Assembly (NCBI RefSeq): GCF_016858305.2
Contig: NZ_CP074436.1
Coordinates: forward strand, 2,190,001 to 2,254,000
DNA from: Polaribacter sp. Q13
Lineage (GTDB): Bacteria; Bacteroidota; Bacteroidia; Flavobacteriales; Flavobacteriaceae
Reading direction: 5' to 3'
Length of the DNA: 64,000 nucleotides
A program made the translations under genes and the position numbers. Shown here piece after piece: positions 52,964-61,690 of this stretch. Positions within the stretch are counted from its first letter, which is position 1. Every line of letters starts with the position of its first letter. Below the pieces are notes generated by a model. That model saw only the letters and a program-made list of their open reading frames with translations, did no database searches and had not been told where the DNA came from.

Positions 52964-53710
52964 CTACTTATTTATTTTAGTATTTTCTGCTATAATTTCT
53001 TTAGCATCTTCTTTCTTTAAAAGGTCTTTTTTATCAGCTTTAGCTTCTACCTTCGGAGCCTCTTCTTTCTTTTCATCACCACCAGTTAACATACCTCCAA
53101 AACTCATAAACCCTATTGCCATTAAACCTGTAATGATAAAGGTAATTCCTAAGCCTCTTAATGCCGGTGGAACGCTTGAGTATCTAATTTTTTCACGAAT
53201 AGCAGCAATTGCCAAAATTGCTAAAAACCATCCTATTCCAGAACCTACACCGTACGTTAAAGCCAAACCTAAAGAAGGAATTTCTCTTGATTGCATAAAT
53301 AAACTTCCTCCTAAGATGGCACAGTTTACTGCTATCAACGGTAAGAAAATACCTAACGAGTTGTATAACGATGGTGAAAACTTCTCTACAATAATTTCTA
53401 CCAATTGTACCATGGTTGCAATAGTTGCAATAAACATAATAAATGATAAGAAACTTAAATCTAATGTTTCTGCTCCGTCTACTCCATATTTAGCATCTAA
53501 CCAAACTAAAGCACCTTCTTTTAAAATATACTGATCTAATAACCAGTTTAAAGGTACAGTTACCGCTAATACAAAAATTACAGCAGCTCCTAATCCTACG
53601 GCAGTGGATACTTTTTTAGATACGGCAAGGTAAGAACACATTCCTAAGAAGGTTGCAAATACCATGTTATCTATAAATATCGATTTGAAAAATAATTCTA
53701 AATGTTCCAT
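52964..53710 (-). CDS. nqrE: Na+-translocating NADH:quinone reductase subunit E with charged C-terminal tail
   Basis: An integral membrane subunit of 248 residues. The core of about 200 residues has six hydrophobic segments and the half-channel cysteines C25 ([10 protein letters not shown]) and one in AVNCAILGG, which with NqrD hold the intramembrane iron centre in studied Nqr complexes. After residue 205 there is an extra Lys/Glu/Ala-rich tail ([20 protein letters not shown]) that the usual subunit of about 200 residues lacks. A 78-base gap containing an inverted repeat separates it from nqrD, unlike the 2-4 base gaps at the other junctions. Confidence 0.95.
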   Translation of the reverse strand: MEHLELFFKSIFIDNMVFATFLGMCSYLAVSKKVSTAVGLGAAVIFVLAVTVPLNWLLDQYILKEGALVWLDAKYGVDGAETLDLSFLSFIMFIATIATMVQLVEIIVEKFSPSLYNSLGIFLPLIAVNCAILGGSLFMQSREIPSLGLALTYGVGSGIGWFLAILAIAAIREKIRYSSVPPALRGLGITFIITGLMAIGFMSFGGMLTGGDEKKEEAPKVEAKADKKDLLKKEDAKEIIAENTKINK

Positions 53711-53718
53711 ATTTTTTT

Positions 53719-53785
53719 CAATTATCAGTTATCAGTAATCAGTTTTCAATGTTTTTGTTCATTGATAAGTGAACACTGATAATTG
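53719..53785. repeat. Inverted repeat inside the nqr operon (nqrD/nqrE gap)
   Basis: Perfect 11-base arms CAATTATCAGT (53719-53729) and ACTGATAATTG (53775-53785), plus an inner TCAATG / CATTGA pair and three ATCAGT units. It is probably an inserted palindromic repeat; it has no T-run, so it should not stop transcription. Confidence 0.75.
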
Positions 53786-53788
53786 TGT

Positions 53789-54436
53789 TTAGTTCTCTTC
53801 TATTAATGATGTATTTCTACTACGTTGAATCCAGATAATGATACCTAAAACAATTAATGCCATTGGCGATAATAACATAAATCCGTTATTTTCATATCCT
53901 ATTGCATACAATCCTGTTTTTTCTATTGGATCTCCTAAAACTTTAAATCCTAATAAAGTACCAGAACCTAAAAGCTCTCTAAAGAAACCTACAATAACTA
54001 AGATTAAACCATAACCTGCTGCATTACCTAGTCCGTCTAAGAAAGATTTCCAAGGTCCGTTTGCTAAAGCAAAAGCTTCAAAACGTCCCATAATAATACA
54101 GTTTGTAATAATTAAACCTACAAAAACCGATAATGTTTTACTTAGTTCATAAGCAAATGCCTTTAACACTAAATCTACAATAATTACTAAAGCAGCAACA
54201 ACAACCAGTTGTACAATAATTCTAATTTTAGAAGGAATGATGTTACGCATTAAAGAAATAACAACGTTACCAATAGCTAAAACTGCCATTACTGATAATG
54301 CCATTACAATAGAAGCTTTTAACTCTGCTGTAATTGCCAGTGCAGAACAAATACCTAATACTTGAATAGTAATTGGGTTATTATCCAATAATGGATCTGT
54401 GATTAATGCTGCGTCTTTTTTTGATAAAAGTCCCAT
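53789..54436 (-). CDS. nqrD: Na+-translocating NADH:quinone reductase subunit D
   Basis: A hydrophobic subunit of 215 residues with about six membrane helices. The two cysteines of the NqrD/NqrE iron site are C30 (VLGICSALAIT) and the one in ITNCIIMGRFEAFA near residue 110. It is homologous to NqrE and to RnfA/RnfE; the gene order nqrC-D-E-F distinguishes Nqr from Rnf. It starts 3 bases after nqrC. Confidence 0.96.
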   Translation of the reverse strand: MGLLSKKDAALITDPLLDNNPITIQVLGICSALAITAELKASIVMALSVMAVLAIGNVVISLMRNIIPSKIRIIVQLVVVAALVIIVDLVLKAFAYELSKTLSVFVGLIITNCIIMGRFEAFALANGPWKSFLDGLGNAAGYGLILVIVGFFRELLGSGTLLGFKVLGDPIEKTGLYAIGYENNGFMLLSPMALIVLGIIIWIQRSRNTSLIEEN

Positions 54437-54439
54437 AAA

Positions 54440-55186
54440 TTATTTTTTTAAAGTTTTAAAATAAGGTACATAAAGATTTAAATCAGTTTTAATCATTGCA
54501 GATACTCCATTACCTGTAATGGTTGCTCCTGCAATTGCATCTACCTCATTATCTGTCTTATCTTCGTTCTTTGGATCGTTATTTCCTTTGGCTACAGTAA
54601 TTCCTGCAAAGCTTCCATCATCTTTTAATAAATGCTCTCCAATAAAATCGTCCATAAAAAAACGTTGTTTAATGTTTGCTCCTAAACCTGGTGTTTCTCC
54701 TTTATGATCAAAATAGGCACCTTGTACTACCATATTTTTATCCATAGAAACATACCCCCAAATGGCATCCCATAAACCTTTACCTCTAATTGGGGCAACG
54801 TAAAATGTTTTTCCATCTTTCTCTCCAATAAAAAGTGGCAAACGTCTAGTTTTCCCTTCTTTTGCTTTAGATTGTTCTTTTTTAACATCAATTAAATACG
54901 CTTTGTCATTTTCGGTAATTTTATCACCTTCTATAACAAGTTGTTTTTTGATGTATTTAGAAAATTCTGTTTGAGCAACTTTAGTTGAAACAAAGTTTGC
55001 ATTTGTTTCATCATTATCATTAACACCCATTGCATAAAGGATGTTTTGTTGCTTCTCTATCTTTTGGTTGGTTGTAATTGTTGGCTTGGTTAGTGAAAAA
55101 ACCGTAGCTAACAATGACCCCACAATTACTACCATTACAACAGCAAAAACTATTGTATATACATTACTATCTGTTCTCTTACTCAT
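54440..55186 (-). CDS. nqrC: Na+-translocating NADH:quinone reductase subunit C
   Basis: An FMN-carrying subunit of 248 residues. A single N-terminal membrane helix (about 10-33) precedes a periplasmic domain with the FMN-binding signature VDAIAGATITGNGV; T222 is the expected covalent flavin site. A GETPGLGANIKQRFF block near 155 is typical of the family. The flavin is normally attached by ApbE, which is not in this window. The gene lies 2 bases after nqrB. Confidence 0.96.
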   Translation of the reverse strand: MSKRTDSNVYTIVFAVVMVVIVGSLLATVFSLTKPTITTNQKIEKQQNILYAMGVNDNDETNANFVSTKVAQTEFSKYIKKQLVIEGDKITENDKAYLIDVKKEQSKAKEGKTRRLPLFIGEKDGKTFYVAPIRGKGLWDAIWGYVSMDKNMVVQGAYFDHKGETPGLGANIKQRFFMDDFIGEHLLKDDGSFAGITVAKGNNDPKNEDKTDNEVDAIAGATITGNGVSAMIKTDLNLYVPYFKTLKK

Positions 55187-55188
55187 AA

Positions 55189-56388
55189 TTAGGCAGTTTT
55201 AACTTTAGTACGTTTTAATCTTTTCTTTATGTTTCCTTGAACTACGTAGTGATCTATGGTTGGTGCAAAAACATTCATCAATAAGATGGCCAACATTACC
55301 CCTTCTGGATATGCCGGATTAAATACACGAATCATAATAGCCATAAAACCGGCTAAGAAACCGTAAATCCATTTTCCTTTGGTTGTTTGTGCTGCCGTAA
55401 CAGGATCTGTAGCCATAAACACAGCTCCAAATGCCAAACCTCCTATTAGTAATTGCTCATACCAAACAGTATTCATTAAACCGTAAAACTTACTAGAATC
55501 TGTAATAATCCCTGCTGCAACAATTTGATTAAAAATGAACCCCATTACCGCGGCTCCTAAAAATGTTGATACAATTATTCTCCAACTTCCAATTTTTGTA
55601 AAAATCAGAAAGGCTGCTCCTAAAAGAATTAAAAACGTTGATGTTTCTCCAATAGAACCGGGTATAAATCCGAAGAATTTATCCCAAATAGTATAGACTA
55701 CTTCATGATTTTGAGCATACGCTCCTAAAATAGTTTCTCCAGATATTGCATCTGCAGTTCCTGCTTTATTAACAGCGTCATATACCCAAACTTTATCTCC
55801 AGACATCCATGTAGGATATGCAAAGAATAAGAATGCTCTAATAGTTAATGCAGGGTTTAAGATATTCATCCCAGTTCCTCCAAAAACTTCTTTACCAATT
55901 ATAACTCCAAAAATTACAGCAATAGATAACATCCATAACGGAGTATCAATTGGCACAATTAAAGGAACTAACATTCCTGTTACTAAGTATCCTTCTTCTA
56001 CTTCATGACCTTTAATAATAGCAAAAATAAATTCTACTCCTAGACCAATTGCATAAGAAACAATTACTAATGGTAATACTTTTATAATTCCAATCCAAAG
56101 ATTATCAAACGTAAAAAAGTTAGCTAAGACATCTGTTCTTAAAGAACTATCTATAGCCGCGTAGTGTTGAAAACCTGCATTAAACATTCCAAAAATCAAA
56201 CAAGGAATTAAAGCCAATATTACCGTGTTCATGGTACGCTTTAAATCGTCTGCTGCTTTTATATGTGTTCCTCCGTGAGTAACATCATTTGGTAAATATA
56301 AAAAGGTATGGATTGCATTAAACGCAGGTGCCATTTTAGTTCCTTTATATTTCTCTTTTAAATTATGTAAATTTTGTTTTAAGCCCAT
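55189..56388 (-). CDS. nqrB: Na+-translocating NADH:quinone reductase subunit B
   Basis: The main membrane subunit, 399 residues, with about ten helices. It carries the second covalent FMN (candidate site T219 in DAISGETIL), riboflavin and the Na+ path in characterised enzymes. The N-terminal soluble segment contains FLYLPNDVTHGGTHI. GKEVFGGTGMNILNPAL and MATDPVTAAQTTKGKW are strongly conserved family blocks. It starts 4 bases after nqrA. Confidence 0.96.
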   Translation of the reverse strand: MGLKQNLHNLKEKYKGTKMAPAFNAIHTFLYLPNDVTHGGTHIKAADDLKRTMNTVILALIPCLIFGMFNAGFQHYAAIDSSLRTDVLANFFTFDNLWIGIIKVLPLVIVSYAIGLGVEFIFAIIKGHEVEEGYLVTGMLVPLIVPIDTPLWMLSIAVIFGVIIGKEVFGGTGMNILNPALTIRAFLFFAYPTWMSGDKVWVYDAVNKAGTADAISGETILGAYAQNHEVVYTIWDKFFGFIPGSIGETSTFLILLGAAFLIFTKIGSWRIIVSTFLGAAVMGFIFNQIVAAGIITDSSKFYGLMNTVWYEQLLIGGLAFGAVFMATDPVTAAQTTKGKWIYGFLAGFMAIMIRVFNPAYPEGVMLAILLMNVFAPTIDHYVVQGNIKKRLKRTKVKTA

Positions 56389-56392
56389 AATC

Positions 56393-57742
56393 TTATCCTA
56401 ATTCTTCTCTCATTAAATCTAAACCTTCACGTATTATACTTTGGTGAGGTTGTTTAGATACACAAATAAATTCTGTTAGTGCAAAATCTTCTGGAGCTAT
56501 TTCATAACCTCCTAAAGCTTCCATTTCATCTAAATCTTTATACATAAATGCTTTTAACAATTGCATTGGATAAATATCTAAAGGAAAAACCTCTTCGTAA
56601 GAACCAGTAACCACAAATGCTCTATGCTCTCCGTTTGTATTGGTATTTAAATCGTATTTTTTCTTTGGAGTTAACCAAGAAAAAGTCAACGCTCTTGAAG
56701 TTGAAATTTTATTAAAAACTGGCGCTGTCCATCCTAAAAACTCATAATCGTCTCCTTCTGGAATTGCCGTAATTTGATTGTCATAATACCCTAAGAATTC
56801 ATCTTCTTTTACTTGCTTTCCAGAAAGTACGTTTCCACTGATGATTCTTGTATTATCGTTTACTAAATTTTTAGCCGTTACATCTGCAATAATTGCTCCT
56901 GCAATAGCAGTTACATATTGCGGCTTGCTAAATTTAGAACCTGTTAAAGCTACCGTTCTTGTTGCATTAAACTTACCTGTTAAAAGTAACTCACCAATTA
57001 TAACTAAATCTTGTGGTGTAATTACCCAAACAACTTCTCCTTTATTAATAGGATCTATGTTTGCAATTTGAGTACTCACATTCCCTGATGGATGTGGGCC
57101 AGAAACTTTATGCAACTCTACGCCGCTTACTTTAGCTAAAGGCGAATTAGAATTTGCGCCAACAGAAACATGTACTTTACCTTCGGTAAGTTTAGAAACC
57201 GCTGTAATTGCTGCTTGCAATTCGGCTTCTTTACCTGCTAAAGTAAAATCTAGATCTGCTGCTAAAGGTGCACTTGCGTAAGCAGATACAAAAATTGCTT
57301 TTGGTGTTTGGTTAGGATTTGCAACCACGTCATACGGACGCTGTTTTACAAATGGCCAACAACCCGAAGCAAATAAATGATTCTTTACCTCTTCTGCAGA
57401 CATTTTTGCCGCATCTTTAGTGCCAAAATCTTTATATTCTTGTGTTGAATTTGCTGCAATTTTCATTGCTAACACCTTTCTTCTTGCTCCACGAATTATC
57501 TCTACAACTTTACCAGAAACCGGACTTGGAAATAAAATACGTTCGTCACTTTTTGAATAAAAAAGTGTATCTCCCGCTTTTACTTCTGCTCCTTCTTTGG
57601 CAACAAGTTTAGGTATAATTCCATGAAAATCTTCTGGCTTTATTGCATAAACACTACTAAGAACACTCCTTGTAGTTGTTTTTTCTGCAGCGCCAACAAG
57701 CTTAATATCTAAGCCTTTTTTAATACGAATGTCTTTTGACAT
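56393..57742 (-). CDS. nqrA: Na+-translocating NADH:quinone reductase subunit A
   Basis: The soluble subunit A, 449 residues, first gene of the operon. It contains KKGLDIKLVGA at the start, the barrel-sandwich segment GAEVKAGDTLFYSK near 52, HPSGNVSTQIANIDP near 215 and the Rnf/Nqr-type SLBB segment. It docks on NqrB and contributes to quinone binding. A TAAATTTG box lies 38 bases upstream. The complete six-gene set points to a sodium-based respiratory chain, normal for marine flavobacteria. Confidence 0.96.
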   Translation of the reverse strand: MSKDIRIKKGLDIKLVGAAEKTTTRSVLSSVYAIKPEDFHGIIPKLVAKEGAEVKAGDTLFYSKSDERILFPSPVSGKVVEIIRGARRKVLAMKIAANSTQEYKDFGTKDAAKMSAEEVKNHLFASGCWPFVKQRPYDVVANPNQTPKAIFVSAYASAPLAADLDFTLAGKEAELQAAITAVSKLTEGKVHVSVGANSNSPLAKVSGVELHKVSGPHPSGNVSTQIANIDPINKGEVVWVITPQDLVIIGELLLTGKFNATRTVALTGSKFSKPQYVTAIAGAIIADVTAKNLVNDNTRIISGNVLSGKQVKEDEFLGYYDNQITAIPEGDDYEFLGWTAPVFNKISTSRALTFSWLTPKKKYDLNTNTNGEHRAFVVTGSYEEVFPLDIYPMQLLKAFMYKDLDEMEALGGYEIAPEDFALTEFICVSKQPHQSIIREGLDLMREELG

Positions 57743-57779
57743 AGTAAATTGGAATTGTTAGTTATCTTAAAAAATCAAG

Positions 57780-57787
57780 CAAATTTA
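57780..57787 (-). promoter_or_regulatory. Candidate -7 box (TAAATTTG) for the nqr operon
   Basis: A minus-strand TAnnTTTG match 37 bases before the nqrA ATG; the expected -33 position is AT-rich without a clear TTG. Confidence 0.5.
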
Positions 57788-57910
57788 GGCTTTTTGCTAT
57801 GTATCATGGAAATATTTTAACTTTTATCTTAGATAAATATTCTTATTTATAACAACTCTAAATAGTAGAAATAAATGAAAACGTTGTAGTAATAAATTTT
57901 GGCTTAAATA

Positions 57911-57942
57911 TTGATAATTAAAATAAATGAACACTATTTTTG
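57911..57942 (+). promoter_or_regulatory. Promoter-like pair TTG-N21-TATTTTTG before the plug gene
   Basis: TTG at 57911-57913 and TATTTTTG at 57935-57942, spaced as in Bacteroidota primary promoters. The initiation point would fall within a few bases of the ATG at 57947, giving a leaderless or nearly leaderless transcript. Confidence 0.5.
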
Positions 57943-57946
57943 TAAT

Positions 57947-59164
57947 ATGTATAAAAAGCATCTAATTACTATTTCTATCCTGTTTTGCCTAAACTCTTTT
58001 TCGCAAAACTTAAAATCGATACAATTAAGACCTTTGCAAGAAAACAGCTTTTCTTCGATTGTTCCTTTAGGCACTGTTTTAGAGTTATCTTTTGATGATT
58101 TAGATGCAGATAGCAAAGATTATCAATATAAAATTGAACACATGACGCATGATTGGCAATCTAGCCGATTATCATCTAGCCAATACATAGATGGTTTTGA
58201 CCAAAACACTATTATTGAGGTCACCAATTCTTTTAACACATTACAAAGCTATTCTCATTATTCTGTTCAAATACCTAATATAAATACCGTAATTACCAAA
58301 AGCGGAAATTACCTTCTAACCGTTTTAAATAGTTATGATGAGCCTATGTTTACAAGGCGTTTTGTTTTGTATGAAAGAGCAACCACCATTGGCGTATCTG
58401 TAGAAAGAAGTAGAAATACAAAAACATTAAACACCCAACAAACGGTACAGTTTTCTGTAAATCATCCTAATATTACCATCAATAACCCTGGTCAAGAAAT
58501 AAATGTGGTTATCTTAAAAAACAATAATTGGAACGAGAAAATAACCAACTTACAACCAACTTTTTTTAAACCAAATCAGTTATTATATACGTATACCAAC
58601 AAAACCAACTTTTGGGGAGGAAACGAGTATCTATACTTCGATAATAAAATTGTCAGAAATAATAGTTTAAATATTGTAAAAGTGATTAAGGAAGATATCT
58701 ATCATAATTATTTATACCCTTTTACTTATAAACCCTACAGCGAATACAAATACAGCCCAGACATTAATGGTCAATTTGTTGTAAGAACTCTAGAAGCCAA
58801 TGATGCTGAAACGGAAGCCGATTACGCCATGATGCATTTTTCTGTTTTAGTTGATGAACCTTTTACAGATAAAGACCTATATGTTTATGGCGCCTTTAAT
58901 GATTTTGATATTAGCGATGAAAACAAAATGCAGTATAATGCCAAAGAAAAATACTACACCGCAAACATCCTTTTAAAACAAGGTTTTTACAATTATACAT
59001 TTGCTACTATAGGCACAGAAGGTAAAGTAAATACAAATGATGTATTGGGTACATTTTATGAAACAGAAAATGAATATACAGTTATTGTCTATTACAAACC
59101 TTTTGGCAGTTTTTATGAGCGTGTAATTGGTGTTGGATCAGGGTATTTTAATCAGAATAGGTAA
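57947..59164 (+). CDS. Type IX secretion system plug protein (DUF5103)
   Basis: A secreted protein of 405 residues from the ATG at 57947 (signal peptide MYKKHLITISILFCLNSFSQ). The possible earlier TTG at 57911 would put 12 extra residues before the signal and lies inside the promoter-like pair, so I prefer the ATG. The family signature is visible as LSFDDLDADSKDYQYKIEH near 46, DGFDQNTI near 75, and FGGNEYLYFD-like WGGNEYLYFDN near 220. LYVYGAFNDF near 305 starts an Ig-like C-terminal part. In F. johnsoniae the homologue plugs the SprA translocon on its periplasmic side. It fits the three T9SS cargo genes in this window, although no translocon genes are here. Confidence 0.85.
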   Translation: MYKKHLITISILFCLNSFSQNLKSIQLRPLQENSFSSIVPLGTVLELSFDDLDADSKDYQYKIEHMTHDWQSSRLSSSQYIDGFDQNTIIEVTNSFNTLQSYSHYSVQIPNINTVITKSGNYLLTVLNSYDEPMFTRRFVLYERATTIGVSVERSRNTKTLNTQQTVQFSVNHPNITINNPGQEINVVILKNNNWNEKITNLQPTFFKPNQLLYTYTNKTNFWGGNEYLYFDNKIVRNNSLNIVKVIKEDIYHNYLYPFTYKPYSEYKYSPDINGQFVVRTLEANDAETEADYAMMHFSVLVDEPFTDKDLYVYGAFNDFDISDENKMQYNAKEKYYTANILLKQGFYNYTFATIGTEGKVNTNDVLGTFYETENEYTVIVYYKPFGSFYERVIGVGSGYFNQNR

Positions 59165-59260
59165 ACAAACACTTGTTTATTTACTTAAAAATAAGCATCT
59201 TATTTATTATTTTCATCAACTTAAACCGCTAGGAAAAAAAATAATTATAGCCTTAATTTT

Positions 59261-61690
59261 ATGCAATCATTAAAAAATAAATTCACTTTTAAAGTTTTAA
59301 TAGGCTACATAATGCTGGGCCTTTTAGCTACCATTGCTGGTTTTTTAGTGCTATCTGAAGTAAAAACATTTACAGATTCACAAAAACAAGATGTATCAGA
59401 CAGGAATATAATTGTTAAAACAGGAACTTTAATAGCCAATATTTATAAAAATGAAAGCATGGCTAGAGCTGCGCTACAATTCAATTCGCCTACAAAATTT
59501 AAGGAATACCTAGATGAAAATAAAAAACTAATATCAAAAATAGATTCACTTAGTATTATTGTTGCTAAGAATTCTCAAGAATTTATTTTAGATAGTATTA
59601 AATTAATTATTGATAAAAAACTAAAAAACATTATCGATTTAAAAGAATTAAATACCAACTATGATTCTAACAAACCCATAAACGAAGCTATTAATAAACT
59701 AGGTTCTATAGATTCTCTTCTTTTAAAAATTACAATAAATGATTTTATTAAAAACCCCCTATATTTTGATAATGAATCTAGTTCTAAATTAGAAAATTTC
59801 GCATTAGCTCTAAGCCAATATGTACCCAAAGATTCTATTAATAATATTGAGCAAAAACAAATAGACTCGTTAGTCTCTATTTCTAGAAAAATGCTAAAAG
59901 AGGCTCAAAACAAAAACAATAGCCAACGTTTTTATCTTAGAAAAAAACAAAACGAACTTATTAAAAATGATTTAACCATTTCTAGAAAATTACAGGAGCT
60001 AATAGAAAACCTAGAAAAAGATATTCTCTTTTATACGAGTAATATGGATCAACAAAGAGAGGAAACCTTAAATCATAGTAGAACGATTATTATATTTGCT
60101 GCAGGTATTAGTTTTATAATCATTATCATTTTCTCTATCATTATTTTAAGTGATTTCTGGAAAACACAACGCTACCGTATGCAATTAGAAAAAGCGAATA
60201 GCACTACAAAGTCGCTTTTAAAAAGTAGAGAACAGCTAATTTCTATGGTAAGTCATGATTTAAGGACACCACTTAGTACTATTTCTGGCTTTAGTGAACT
60301 GCTTCAAAAATCTACAGAAAGCACAAAAGACAAAAATTACTTAGACCATATTAGAAGTGCATCCACTTATATGGGGCAATTGGTAGATGATCTTTTAGAG
60401 TTCTCTAAACTAGAAAATGGCAGTATAGCCATAGAATCGATTCCTTTTAATTTAGAAAATTATATTCATGAAATTATTCTAAATTCAAAAAATATTATTC
60501 AAGATAAACCTGTACGTTTTGTGGTGCAACAAGACGATTCCATTAACAGTCTTATTATTAGTGATCCGTTTAGAATTAAGCAAATTTTATACAATTTAAT
60601 TGTAAATGCATGTAAATTTACAAACGAAGGCACTATTACCATTAAAAGTTCTATAAAGCAACAAGACCACAAAAGCACCTTAGAAATTTTAATAACTGAT
60701 ACTGGAATCGGGATTAGTAAAGACCAAAAAGCCACTATTTTTAAAGCTTTTAATCAGGCAGAAAATGCAAGCGACAACAATTTAAAGGGTTTTGGCTTGG
60801 GTTTAACCATCTCTAAAAAACTAGCAGAACTTTTAGGAGGAAAACTAACTTTAGAGAGTAAACTAAACATAGGCAGTACTTTTACCTTAAAAATACCGGT
60901 AAAATTATCTGACAAACCAATTATAAAAATTGAAGAAATTAAAAACACCTCTACCGATTTTAACTTAACGGCTGTGGTTGTAGAAGACGACGCATCTGTC
61001 CGCTTACTTTTAAATGATTTTTTAAAACAATTTAATATTAAAGTATTCACCTTTGAGAATGCACAAAATGCCATTAAAGCTATTGATAAAATTTCATATA
61101 ATTTTGTGATAACAGACATTCAACTTCCAAAGATGAATGGTATCCATTTTATGGAAATCCTTAAAAACCATAAGCTTTACAAAAACCAACCGATTATTGC
61201 TATGACCGGGCGTGCAAATATTTCTAGAGAAGAGTATTTAAAAATTGGCTTTGCAGAAATATTGATAAAACCATTCAACTCCAACCAACTGCAAGATATT
61301 TTACAGCTATTTTTTAAGTCGAATAGCATACCTCTTAAATCTAAAAAAGCAAACAGTCCAGAAAAAGTAACTACAGGTTTTAGTATCAAATCTTTACAAT
61401 CTTTTTTAGGTAATGATATTGCTGCTATAGAAAACACCTTACATATTTTTTTAGAAGACACTAAAAAGAATCACTTAACATTAAAAAAGGCCAAAGAGGA
61501 CACTGATGTTAAGACCCTAAATAAGATAAGTCATAAAATGCTTAGCATGTTTAAGCAGCTAGAAGTAAAAGCCGTTATCCCTTATTTAGAGGTATTTGAA
61601 ACCACTAAATCTATTGATAATACAGATTTTATTAATTTTGAGAAACAGTTAAATATTTTTATAACAACTTTAAAAGAGTACCTTAATTAA
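59261..61690 (+). CDS. Hybrid sensor histidine kinase with receiver and Hpt domains
   Basis: An inner-membrane kinase of 809 residues. One membrane helix at about 14-34, a periplasmic helical sensor at about 35-270 and a second helix at about 275-298 are followed by a coiled linker. HisKA contains H332 in SHDLRTP. HATPase_c spans about 435-550 (N box NLIVNACKF, G boxes DTGIGIS and GFGLGL). A receiver domain follows with D619 (VITDIQLPKMNG), then a C-terminal Hpt with H758 (ISHKMLSMFK). All four phosphorelay stations His-Asp-His are in one chain, so the final acceptor should be a separate response regulator. The obvious candidate is the sigma-54 activator encoded convergently, with which it overlaps by 8 bases. 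The long helical sensor region suggests a chemoreceptor-like four-helix bundle; its signal is unknown. Confidence 0.92.
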   Translation: MQSLKNKFTFKVLIGYIMLGLLATIAGFLVLSEVKTFTDSQKQDVSDRNIIVKTGTLIANIYKNESMARAALQFNSPTKFKEYLDENKKLISKIDSLSIIVAKNSQEFILDSIKLIIDKKLKNIIDLKELNTNYDSNKPINEAINKLGSIDSLLLKITINDFIKNPLYFDNESSSKLENFALALSQYVPKDSINNIEQKQIDSLVSISRKMLKEAQNKNNSQRFYLRKKQNELIKNDLTISRKLQELIENLEKDILFYTSNMDQQREETLNHSRTIIIFAAGISFIIIIIFSIIILSDFWKTQRYRMQLEKANSTTKSLLKSREQLISMVSHDLRTPLSTISGFSELLQKSTESTKDKNYLDHIRSASTYMGQLVDDLLEFSKLENGSIAIESIPFNLENYIHEIILNSKNIIQDKPVRFVVQQDDSINSLIISDPFRIKQILYNLIVNACKFTNEGTITIKSSIKQQDHKSTLEILITDTGIGISKDQKATIFKAFNQAENASDNNLKGFGLGLTISKKLAELLGGKLTLESKLNIGSTFTLKIPVKLSDKPIIKIEEIKNTSTDFNLTAVVVEDDASVRLLLNDFLKQFNIKVFTFENAQNAIKAIDKISYNFVITDIQLPKMNGIHFMEILKNHKLYKNQPIIAMTGRANISREEYLKIGFAEILIKPFNSNQLQDILQLFFKSNSIPLKSKKANSPEKVTTGFSIKSLQSFLGNDIAAIENTLHIFLEDTKKNHLTLKKAKEDTDVKTLNKISHKMLSMFKQLEVKAVIPYLEVFETTKSIDNTDFINFEKQLNIFITTLKEYLN

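Noticed and set aside
53719..53785. Inverted repeat in the nqr operon as a terminator
   Set aside because: No T-run follows on the minus strand, and essential nqrE and nqrF lie downstream.
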